From Cyclobacteriaceae bacterium (GTDB taxonomy: Bacteria; Bacteroidota; Bacteroidia; Cytophagales; Cyclobacteriaceae), in assembly GCA_015492915.1 (NCBI GenBank), contig WGED01000497.1:1-5422 (forward strand): DNA of 5,422 bases, in the 5' to 3' direction. This document shows, in pieces, positions 1-5,422 of the stretch (its first letter is position 1; each line of letters opens with the position of its first letter). Under the pieces are notes generated by a model. That model searched no databases. It worked only from the letters and a program-made list of their open reading frames with translations, and had not been told where the DNA came from. Position numbers and translations under genes: made by a program.

Positions 1-1328
1 GCTATGAGCACATACCGCTTTTCGGGCCGTTGCCGGTATCGGTGCCGGGGTGTGTTGACGGCTGGTTTGAGCTGCATGGGAAATTTGGTAAATTATCCAT
101 GAAAGAGGTGCTGGCGCCTGCCATCAGCTATGCGAGAGAGGGCTTTCCCATGGCCGAACTCATCGCGTACTATCTGGAGCGAAGCGCCCCCCGCTATGAG
201 AAATACCCGAATTTTAAGGAGATTTTCATGCCCAACGGCCGGACGCCACGAAAAGGGGAAATATTCAAAAACCCATGGCTGGCCAACACACTTGAAAAAA
301 TAGCAAAAGGTGGCCGTGATGCCTTTTACAAGGGCGATATCGCAAAAACAATCACAAAGTTTATGAAGGAGCAGGGAGGATTTCTGAGCTATGAAGACCT
401 GGCTTCTCATCGTTCGGAATGGCTGGAGCCCGTCTCGACGAACTATCGCGGATATGATGTTTGGGAACTTCCCCCCAACGGGCAGGGCATCGCGGCATTG
501 CAGATGCTCAATATCCTCGAAGGATATGACCTGAAATCCATGGGCTTTGGCAGTGTGGACTATATGCATTTGTTCATAGAAGCCAAAAAACTGGCTTATG
601 AGGACAGGGCAAAATATTATGCCGATCCGGCCTTCGCGGATGTACCCGTTGAAGAGCTTATTTCAAAAGAATACGCTGCAGAGCGAAGGAAACTTATCAA
701 TATGAACAGGGCGGCGCGCAGCTATCCGGCGGGCGAGCCGGGTCATGGCGAGACGATCTATCTGACTACTGCTGACAGCGAAGGCAATATGGTATCGCTT
801 ATCCAGAGCAATTACCTCGGCATCGGTTCGGGAATGGCTCCACCGGGCCTTGGCTTTGTGCTTCAGGATCGCGGGGCGCTCTTTTCGCTTGACAAAAATC
901 ACCGCAATGCCTTTGAACCGGGCAAGCGGCCTTTCCATACCATCATCCCGGCTTTTGTGACAAAAGACGGCAAACCGTGGCTCAGCTTCGGTGTGATGGG
1001 AGGTGCCATGCAGCCGCAGGGTCATGTGCAAATCCTGGTCAATGTCATCGATTTCGGCATGAACCTGCAGGAAGCGGGCGATGCACCCCGTATCAATCAC
1101 ATGGGCTCATCACAACCTACAGGCGAAGAGATGAAAAATGGCGGATGGGTTCAACTCGAATCGGGGTTCGATTATGAAGTGGTGCGTGAGCTTATGAAAA
1201 AAGGGCATAAAATACGCTTTGCTGTGGGGCCTTATGGAGGCTATCAGGCCATTATGCGGGATGGGGAAAATAAGGTGTACTATGGCGCTTCCGAATCGAG
1301 GAAAGACGGCCAGGCGGCGGGGTATTGA
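1..1328 (+). CDS. ggt: Gamma-glutamyltransferase-family N-terminal nucleophile hydrolase, YwrD/acylase-like, 5'-truncated by the window edge
   Basis: Members of this family are made as a proenzyme that cuts itself before a threonine; the new N-terminal Thr then attacks gamma-glutamyl amides or related acyl amides. The open frame runs in from the window edge (first full codon at base 3, reading YEHIPLFGPLPVSVPGC), so the TTG at 30 is internal and the true start is upstream. Compared with usual family lengths, roughly 100-140 residues are missing, including any signal peptide and the region of the substrate-binding Arg (R114 in E. coli). Residue numbers here count from base 3. The processing site is in GETIYLTTAD; the predicted nucleophile is Thr251 (codon 753-755), leaving a small subunit of about 191 residues, close to the 190 of E. 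coli Ggt. The end, YYGASESRKDGQAAGY, is the standard family C-terminus. Motifs FVLQDRGALFSL, GKRPFHTIIPAF and GVMGGAMQPQGH, and the absence of the lid-loop segment, point to the YwrD/cephalosporin-acylase-like branch. Family assignment is very sure; substrate is not. It faces glmS convergently and appears unrelated to it. Confidence 0.95.
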   Translation, partial: YEHIPLFGPLPVSVPGCVDGWFELHGKFGKLSMKEVLAPAISYAREGFPMAELIAYYLERSAPRYEKYPNFKEIFMPNGRTPRKGEIFKNPWLANTLEKIAKGGRDAFYKGDIAKTITKFMKEQGGFLSYEDLASHRSEWLEPVSTNYRGYDVWELPPNGQGIAALQMLNILEGYDLKSMGFGSVDYMHLFIEAKKLAYEDRAKYYADPAFADVPVEELISKEYAAERRKLINMNRAARSYPAGEPGHGETIYLTTADSEGNMVSLIQSNYLGIGSGMAPPGLGFVLQDRGALFSLDKNHRNAFEPGKRPFHTIIPAFVTKDGKPWLSFGVMGGAMQPQGHVQILVNVIDFGMNLQEAGDAPRINHMGSSQPTGEEMKNGGWVQLESGFDYEVVRELMKKGHKIRFAVGPYGGYQAIMRDGENKVYYGASESRKDGQAAGY

Positions 1329-1390
1329 TGATAGAGTTAGGTAACCGTATCAGACACGCCGAAGTTCCACACCGGCACCCACTCCCGGTT

Positions 1391-3229
1391 CTACTCCACC
1401 GTCACAGATTTGGCCAGGTTGCGCGGTTGATCGACATTGCACCCGCGGAGTACGGCGATATGATAAGCCAACAACTGTAAGGGGATTATAGCCACCAAAG
1501 GAGTAATGGCAGGGTGTGTAGCGGGTATCCTGATCACTTCGTCGGAGAGTTGTTCCAGGTTGCTGTCGCTTTTATTAATTACTGCGATCACATTGCCGCG
1601 CCGCGCTTTCACCTCTCGGATATTGCTCAGGATCTTTTCATAATATGCATCGTTGGGTGCAATGACAATAACGGGCAGGTTGTCGTCGATCAATGCTATG
1701 GGTCCGTGCTTCATTTCACCTGCCGCATATCCTTCGGCATGGATGTAGGATATTTCCTTCAGCTTCAGAGCGCCTTCCAACGCTACAGGAAAAAGGTTGC
1801 CCCGGCCCAGAAACAGTGCGTTGGAAATATCTTTGTATTTTTCGCCGATTTTTTTAATATGCCCTGATTCTTTCAGAATATCCTCTATTTTTTCCGGAAC
1901 AGCCGCCAATTCATTGATGATGGTTTCGAAGTCCTGACTGGTAATTGTTTTTTTCTCATGAGACAGTTTTGCTGTGAGCATCAGCAGTACCGTCGTCTGT
2001 GCCAAAAAGGCTTTGGTTGATGCTACCCCTATCTCCACGCCTGCGTGAGTAAACACACCGGCTTTCGTCAATCGTGACAAGGTGGAGCCCGGTACGTTAC
2101 ATATGCCGAGTACCGTTGCGCTTTTTTCTTTGGCCATCTCAGCAGCGGCTAAGGTGTCGGCCGTTTCCCCGCTTTGGCTTATTGCGATGACAACATCTTC
2201 AGGACCGAGTACCGGGTTCCGGTAACGGAATTCGGAAGCGTATTCCACCTCCACGGGGATACGCGCATATCGCTCTATCCAGTATTCGCCTATCAGGCCG
2301 GCATGCCAGGAGGTGCCGCAACCGATTATGATTATCCTTTTTGCCGCGACAAGATTGGGCATTACCTCTATCAATCCGCCCAATTTGATATCTCCCGTTC
2401 CGGAGTTCAGCCTGCCTCTGAGTGTGTCTTTAACGATCTTTGGTTGTTCGAATATCTCTTTTTCCATGAAATGGTCGAAATCCCCCTTGTCAATTTCGCC
2501 GAGGTATAATTTAGGCTGTTCGACCGTGAGGGATACGGGGTGGTTGTTGAGGTTTTTTAATGTAAAAAGATCGTGTTTCAATATAGCTATGTCATTGTCG
2601 TTCAGGTAAACAATATTGCTGGTATGTTTGACAATAGCCGCGGCATCGGACGCCAGAAAATATTCCTTATTGCCCAGGCCTATAATTAACGGACTGCCTT
2701 TACGGGAAGCGATAATCTTGTCCGCCTCATTTGCGCAGATCACCGCCAGGCCATAAGCGCCGATTACTTTTGACAGTGCACTGCGGATAGCCTCTTCGGC
2801 GTCCGGGGTATCCGAATTGATATAAAAATATTCGATGAGGTTGCACAATACTTCCGTGTCGGTCTGGCTTTGAAACGCATAGCCGTCTTTTATCAAGTCT
2901 TCCCCGAGTGTTTCATAATTTTCAATGATGCCGTTATGCACAATGGTAAAAAGGCCGTTCATCGATTGCTGGGGGTGGGCGTTTACATCATTGGGCCCGC
3001 CATGAGTGGCCCAGCGTGTGTGGCCGATGCCGATGGCGCCGGAAGTATCCTTGTCCGAGACAAAGCCTTCAAGGGCGCTGATCTTTCCCTGTTTTTTGTA
3101 CAGATTCACTTTTTCGTTGTGCAAAGCGATCCCGGCCGAGTCGTATCCCCTGTATTCGAGCCGTTTGAGGCCCTCGATCAATTTGGGGTAAGCCTCCCCG
3201 GCGCCAATGTATCCGATGATTCCACACAT
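1391..3229 (-). CDS. glmS: Glutamine--fructose-6-phosphate aminotransferase (isomerizing), GlmS
   Basis: This cytoplasmic enzyme converts fructose-6-phosphate and glutamine to glucosamine-6-phosphate and glutamate, the first committed step to UDP-GlcNAc. The 612-residue protein is full length (E. coli GlmS has 609). It begins MCGIIGYIGAGEAYPKLIEG, so removal of Met exposes the catalytic Cys2 of the class-II glutaminase domain (about 2-240). That domain also shows LEYRGYDSAGIA, GHTRWATHG (Arg72), HNG at 98-100 and Asp124 in SQTDTEV. Two SIS isomerase domains follow: CGTS at 304-307 and SQSGET at 351-356 bind the sugar phosphate; Glu492 in LKLKEISYIHAEGYAAGE and His508 in KHGP match the E. coli isomerase residues Glu488 and His504. 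The C-terminus DQPRNLAKSVTVE is the canonical tail, with Lys607 matching E. coli Lys603. All key residues are present. The ATG lies one base after the stop of the upstream beta-helix gene. There is no clear Shine-Dalgarno, and no room for a glmS ribozyme leader directly before the ATG. Confidence 0.99.
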   Translation of the reverse strand: MCGIIGYIGAGEAYPKLIEGLKRLEYRGYDSAGIALHNEKVNLYKKQGKISALEGFVSDKDTSGAIGIGHTRWATHGGPNDVNAHPQQSMNGLFTIVHNGIIENYETLGEDLIKDGYAFQSQTDTEVLCNLIEYFYINSDTPDAEEAIRSALSKVIGAYGLAVICANEADKIIASRKGSPLIIGLGNKEYFLASDAAAIVKHTSNIVYLNDNDIAILKHDLFTLKNLNNHPVSLTVEQPKLYLGEIDKGDFDHFMEKEIFEQPKIVKDTLRGRLNSGTGDIKLGGLIEVMPNLVAAKRIIIIGCGTSWHAGLIGEYWIERYARIPVEVEYASEFRYRNPVLGPEDVVIAISQSGETADTLAAAEMAKEKSATVLGICNVPGSTLSRLTKAGVFTHAGVEIGVASTKAFLAQTTVLLMLTAKLSHEKKTITSQDFETIINELAAVPEKIEDILKESGHIKKIGEKYKDISNALFLGRGNLFPVALEGALKLKEISYIHAEGYAAGEMKHGPIALIDDNLPVIVIAPNDAYYEKILSNIREVKARRGNVIAVINKSDSNLEQLSDEVIRIPATHPAITPLVAIIPLQLLAYHIAVLRGCNVDQPRNLAKSVTVE

Positions 3230-3233
3230 ATCA
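3227..3233 (-). promoter_or_regulatory. TGA-T-ATG junction: stop of the beta-helix gene abutting the glmS start (likely translational coupling)
   Basis: On the minus strand the stop TGA (3233-3231) and the glmS ATG (3229-3227) are separated by a single T. The bases before the ATG (AAAACGAAATGAT) carry no Shine-Dalgarno; the nearest purine run, GGAAAAGG at 3252-3245, ends 15 bases upstream of the ATG, too far to be a normal one. A ribosome ending the first gene could restart on glmS, so glmS output may depend on translation of the upstream gene. The geometry is seen directly; the coupling is inferred. Confidence 0.65.
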
Positions 3234-5234
3234 TTTCGTTTTGGCCTTTTCCAACAGATTTTTCATCAGCCCGGTTATCTCTTCTCCCAACCTTCTTTTT
3301 TTCTCCTTATGAGCCAATATTTCTTTGATCATCTCATTGTCTTCGGGTTCGCCGATCACAGCCCTGAAATCTTCGGCCCGCACGTTTCCGTCATCGCCAT
3401 CTATACCGAAGCCGGTCATGATCTCATCCGAGTATTCCTTCAGGGCATCTTTATACAACATATCATCAATGGTGAGGACGCTTTTTTTCCAGCGTTCTAC
3501 TATCGCAATAACATCGCCGGGGGTAAAATCCGTAATTTTTTTGCCATATACGCTTTCGAGGGCGTCATAGGCCCAGCTCCATTCGTAGTTGTAATAGTTA
3601 AGATGCAGGGAATTGATCACCATTTTCACTTCCTCCATGGTGGAGATGGCATCATTTTCAATATCCGACAGCAATTTCTCCAGCGCATTGACCGGACACA
3701 GGAGGCCTGCCAGATCAACCCATTTGCCACTGCCGATGGGCGAATCTTTTTTCAGGGCCTCCAAAAAGGTCAAATTGTCATGTATTTCGGCGCTTTTCAG
3801 CCGTGTTATCAGTGAATTACCAAGGAATTTCCAGATGGCCATTTCATACAGTTCAATCCCCCTCCGCAATGCGTTCTTTCTGATCTTCATTTCTTTATAA
3901 GAATATTCCCTGGCCACCTCGCCCGATAGGCTGAGGATGTTCAGGAGAATATCGCGCCCCTTCATCATCCGGTGGACGGTGTACGGGCTGAGCAGGTTGA
4001 AATTGATTTTGTCGAGCAGGTTTGAGTCGGTGCGGATATCCCTTTTGGGCCATTTTTTGGAGTCCCGTATGGTGCCGACGCTGCGCAGGTTGATGGCCGG
4101 TGCCAGGATCGTTTCGTCGTTGCTTTCTATTATATAAGAAAATGGAAAGTCTGTTGTGTCGGAGTGCTTGTAGTGACGTCCCATCACCAGTGAGAAGGCG
4201 CCCACTTTGGCGGGCCAGAGTATGTACGAATCGCTGGTTGTCTTGGCGCCTCGCTCTACTATGCCCTGATGTATCGGCCCCAGCTTGTACAGATGATTGC
4301 TCTGATTGGATCCGCTGCCGGCATTGAGAAATGAAAACATTCCTGCAATGAGCAGGGTGGACTTATGATGGGTCACCGTGTACGGACCGGCAAAGATGGA
4401 GCAGGCCTCTCCATGAAAACCCTGGCAGTTGGCAAAAAACAATGATTCGACCGCAGAATAATGTTTGTCCAGGATGCAGCCCTGGCCGATAAAACATTTT
4501 GCTACCAGTGTGGCGTCGTTGATCCTGGAACCGGAGCTGATGATGAAATCTTCCAGTATCACGCCCTCGCCAATGGTGACGGGCGCCTCTGTATTGCTGT
4601 TGATGCTGCCGTTCTCCAGCTTTTTTGCCCCGTCGATCCTGGTCGCCGGCCCGATCCTGACATTCCTTATCGTGTTGCAATTGATGATGTATGAGCCTCT
4701 GCCGATATATCCCATCCGGCTTTTGATGCTGCTGGTATAGTCGAGGATCATCTTTTCGAGTTTTTGAATCACCTTATTGCGGTGACGGTATAAGGTCATG
4801 ATATATGCTACATGAGCCGAGAGGTGATCAAATATCGGTATGGCTCTGCCACCGCCTTCGTTGATGGTGTTCACATATGTGCCGTTGCCAAAAGTCGTTT
4901 CGCCATCCACAGCCAGGGTGGTAATATTCTGAATGATCGAATCCTTGTCAATATGATAATTGGCGATATAACCCCTGACATTGTGTATCAGCACATTGTC
5001 TTCAACGGTGCAGTTGTGCAGCCAGGCGTTGTAAAGGCCTGTTTTGAAAGTGATACCGCCAAATAATGTAACGGATTTGCTGAACCGGTTGAGTCTGATG
5101 CTGCCACTGAACTTGACGTTTTGGATATTGTCGGGTAGAAAATGGTTGTGCACTTTTATCAGGCTCCAGTCTTCGGCAGAACACCCCTGCATCGTCAGGA
5201 GGCCTATTTCATGATCGGTAAGGTTTCTGTACAT
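3231..5234 (-). CDS. DUF4954/DUF6819-like protein with a left-handed beta-helix (hexapeptide repeats), function unknown
   Basis: The 667-residue protein begins MYRNLTDHEIGLLTMQGCSA, followed by EDW, which resembles the start I know for DUF4954 proteins. Imperfect hexapeptide repeats of left-handed beta-helix type fill about residues 33-125 (for example VKFSGSIRLNRF, TVEDNVLIHNV) and 175-290 (for example YIGRGSYIINC, VTIGEGVILEDF, KCFIGQGCILD). They are interrupted by a helical segment at about 134-172. A His- and Gly-rich stretch follows: TVTHHKSTLLIAG (His289, His290), then GSGSNQSNHLYKLGPIHQG (about 306-324) and MGRHYKHSDTTDFPFSY (351-367). Residues from about 400 to the end look mainly helical, with a conserved-looking GFGIDGDDG at 608-616 and a charged Lys-rich tail, consistent with a DUF6819-type domain. 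I see no signal peptide or membrane segment, so it is probably cytoplasmic. The fold is shared with GlmU- and LpxA-type transferases, but no activity can be assigned. ATG at 5234 is chosen because the family start motif begins there. It probably leads the operon with glmS. Family recalled from memory, not searched. Confidence 0.9.
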   Translation of the reverse strand: MYRNLTDHEIGLLTMQGCSAEDWSLIKVHNHFLPDNIQNVKFSGSIRLNRFSKSVTLFGGITFKTGLYNAWLHNCTVEDNVLIHNVRGYIANYHIDKDSIIQNITTLAVDGETTFGNGTYVNTINEGGGRAIPIFDHLSAHVAYIMTLYRHRNKVIQKLEKMILDYTSSIKSRMGYIGRGSYIINCNTIRNVRIGPATRIDGAKKLENGSINSNTEAPVTIGEGVILEDFIISSGSRINDATLVAKCFIGQGCILDKHYSAVESLFFANCQGFHGEACSIFAGPYTVTHHKSTLLIAGMFSFLNAGSGSNQSNHLYKLGPIHQGIVERGAKTTSDSYILWPAKVGAFSLVMGRHYKHSDTTDFPFSYIIESNDETILAPAINLRSVGTIRDSKKWPKRDIRTDSNLLDKINFNLLSPYTVHRMMKGRDILLNILSLSGEVAREYSYKEMKIRKNALRRGIELYEMAIWKFLGNSLITRLKSAEIHDNLTFLEALKKDSPIGSGKWVDLAGLLCPVNALEKLLSDIENDAISTMEEVKMVINSLHLNYYNYEWSWAYDALESVYGKKITDFTPGDVIAIVERWKKSVLTIDDMLYKDALKEYSDEIMTGFGIDGDDGNVRAEDFRAVIGEPEDNEMIKEILAHKEKKRRLGEEITGLMKNLLEKAKTK

Positions 5235-5319
5235 TTTGAAGTTGCCGTTAATTCAGCGCAAATCTCCATTAAAACAAATTGTCCGGCAAACAAAAAAACA
5301 TAACATTACTATATGGTAA

Positions 5320-5350
5320 AAAATCATAAACATATCGCTAAAATCATAAA
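5320..5350. repeat. Two copies of the 11-bp direct repeat AAAATCATAAA, 20 bp apart
   Basis: AAAATCATAAA occurs at 5320-5330 and again at 5340-5350, identical and offset by exactly 20 bp, about two turns of the DNA helix. That places both copies on the same face, as expected for paired binding sites of a regulator. The sequence is A-rich, so chance recurrence is possible. It lies about 85-115 bp upstream of the ATG at 5234. Confidence 0.5.
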
Positions 5351-5375
5351 TAACACAGTATCAAGGATTAAATTA

Positions 5376-5390
5376 ATAACATAACATAAC
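5376..5390. repeat. Three tandem copies of ATAAC, part of a wider ATAAC/GTTAT cluster
   Basis: ATAAC is repeated three times without interruption. Further copies are at 5300-5304, 5350-5354 and 5418-5422, plus the complement GTTAT at 5407-5411, making seven within 123 bp. This may be slippage-prone simple sequence or a cluster of short protein sites; the sequence alone does not decide. Confidence 0.55.
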
Positions 5391-5422
5391 AAATAATTTT
5401 CATTATGTTATTTATTCATAAC
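5386..5422. repeat. Short overlapping inverted repeats at the right edge
   Basis: ATAACA (5386-5391) pairs with TGTTAT (5406-5411) across a 14-base loop, and GTTAT (5407-5411) pairs with ATAAC (5418-5422) across 6 bases. The two hairpins share an arm, so they would exclude each other. The arms are short and AT-rich, so they suit an operator better than a stable RNA hairpin. The element may continue past the window edge. Confidence 0.35.

Larger units (their letters stand above)
5235..5422 (-). promoter_or_regulatory. AT-rich leader and probable promoter region of the beta-helix gene-glmS operon
   Basis: These 188 bp upstream of the ATG at 5234 hold no convincing reading frame. Bases 5281-5422 contain 31 G+C out of 142, far below the genes. 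No full Bacteroidota promoter (TTG at -33, TAnnTTTG at -7) is present. The nearest -7 matches on the minus strand are TATGTTTT (plus coordinates 5295-5302) and TATGTTTA (5327-5334), each lacking only the final G and without a well-placed TTG. TATAGT, from the complement of 5309-5314, resembles a sigma70 -10 box but lacks a -35 partner. No strong Shine-Dalgarno precedes the ATG (GGCAACTTCAAA). A divergent gene to the right of the window could share this region. Confidence 0.45.

Noticed and set aside
30..32. TTG at 30 as the start of the GGT-family gene
   Set aside because: The frame stays open to the window edge with family-like residues upstream, and a start here would delete a substantial part of the large subunit.
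93..1100. Two minus-strand open frames (93-569 and 663-1100) inside the GGT gene
   Set aside because: The plus-strand frame here carries unmistakable GGT motifs throughout. The opposite frames look like random translation and are shadows.
1371..1389. ACCGG/CCGGT hairpin as an intrinsic terminator
   Set aside because: Only five base pairs with a 9-base loop and no T run on either side, so it does not meet the pattern.
3230..3400. glmS ribozyme or leader riboswitch upstream of glmS
   Set aside because: The sequence before the glmS ATG is coding sequence of the preceding gene, with one base between. No leader exists here, and the glmS ribozyme is known from Firmicutes.
3386..3413. EF-hand-like Asp-rich stretch (GFGIDGDDGNV and following residues) in the beta-helix protein
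   Set aside because: The spacing does not fit the DxDxDG-x-I-xxx-E loop: aligned on the central Gly, position 1 is Ile and position 3 is Gly. It is more likely a structural element of the C-terminal domain.
3207..3815. Long plus-strand open frame of 202 codons opposite the beta-helix gene
   Set aside because: It lies across the glmS start and the end of the beta-helix gene, both clearly coding on the minus strand. Its translation has no recognisable motif and it has no sign of its own start signals.
5235..5422. Insertion-sequence end or attachment site suggested by inverted repeats and AT-rich composition
   Set aside because: Arms are only 5-6 bp, there is no transposase or integrase fragment, and no target duplication is visible. 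An AT-rich promoter region explains it more simply.

Overview
The window looks like ordinary chromosome from a member of the Bacteroidota. Three observations suggest this. The large left-handed beta-helix protein at 3231-5234 resembles the DUF4954/DUF6819 family, which I know mainly from that phylum. The starts that can be examined lack a clear Shine-Dalgarno sequence and have A-rich upstream bases. The genes are of moderate GC, while the leader is strongly AT-rich (31 G+C in the 142 bases 5281-5422). Placement below phylum level is not supported.

Layout. On the plus strand, 1-1328 is the 3' part of a gamma-glutamyltransferase-family gene; its start lies before the window. It ends in a 62-bp gap (1329-1390) facing the end of a convergent minus-strand pair. 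That pair is read from the right edge leftward: the DUF4954-like gene (5234 to 3231), then glmS (3229 to 1391). The stop of the first and the ATG of the second are separated by one base (TGA-T-ATG), so they are very probably one transcript with coupled translation. The 188 bp at 5235-5422 hold no gene that I can see. They are the leader of the pair and contain several short direct and inverted repeats.

How the genes work together. GlmS makes glucosamine-6-phosphate from fructose-6-phosphate and glutamine, the entry step to UDP-GlcNAc for peptidoglycan and lipid A. The DUF4954-like protein has a fold typical of sugar-nucleotide acyl- and nucleotidyltransferases, and its tight coupling to glmS suggests a role in hexosamine or nucleotide-sugar metabolism, but its function is unknown to me. 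The GGT-family protein is a separate transcription unit. Its active-site motifs match the YwrD/cephalosporin-acylase-like branch better than classical glutathione hydrolases.

I found no mobile element, CRISPR array, RNA gene or defence cassette. The most interesting item is the poorly characterised beta-helix protein coupled to glmS.
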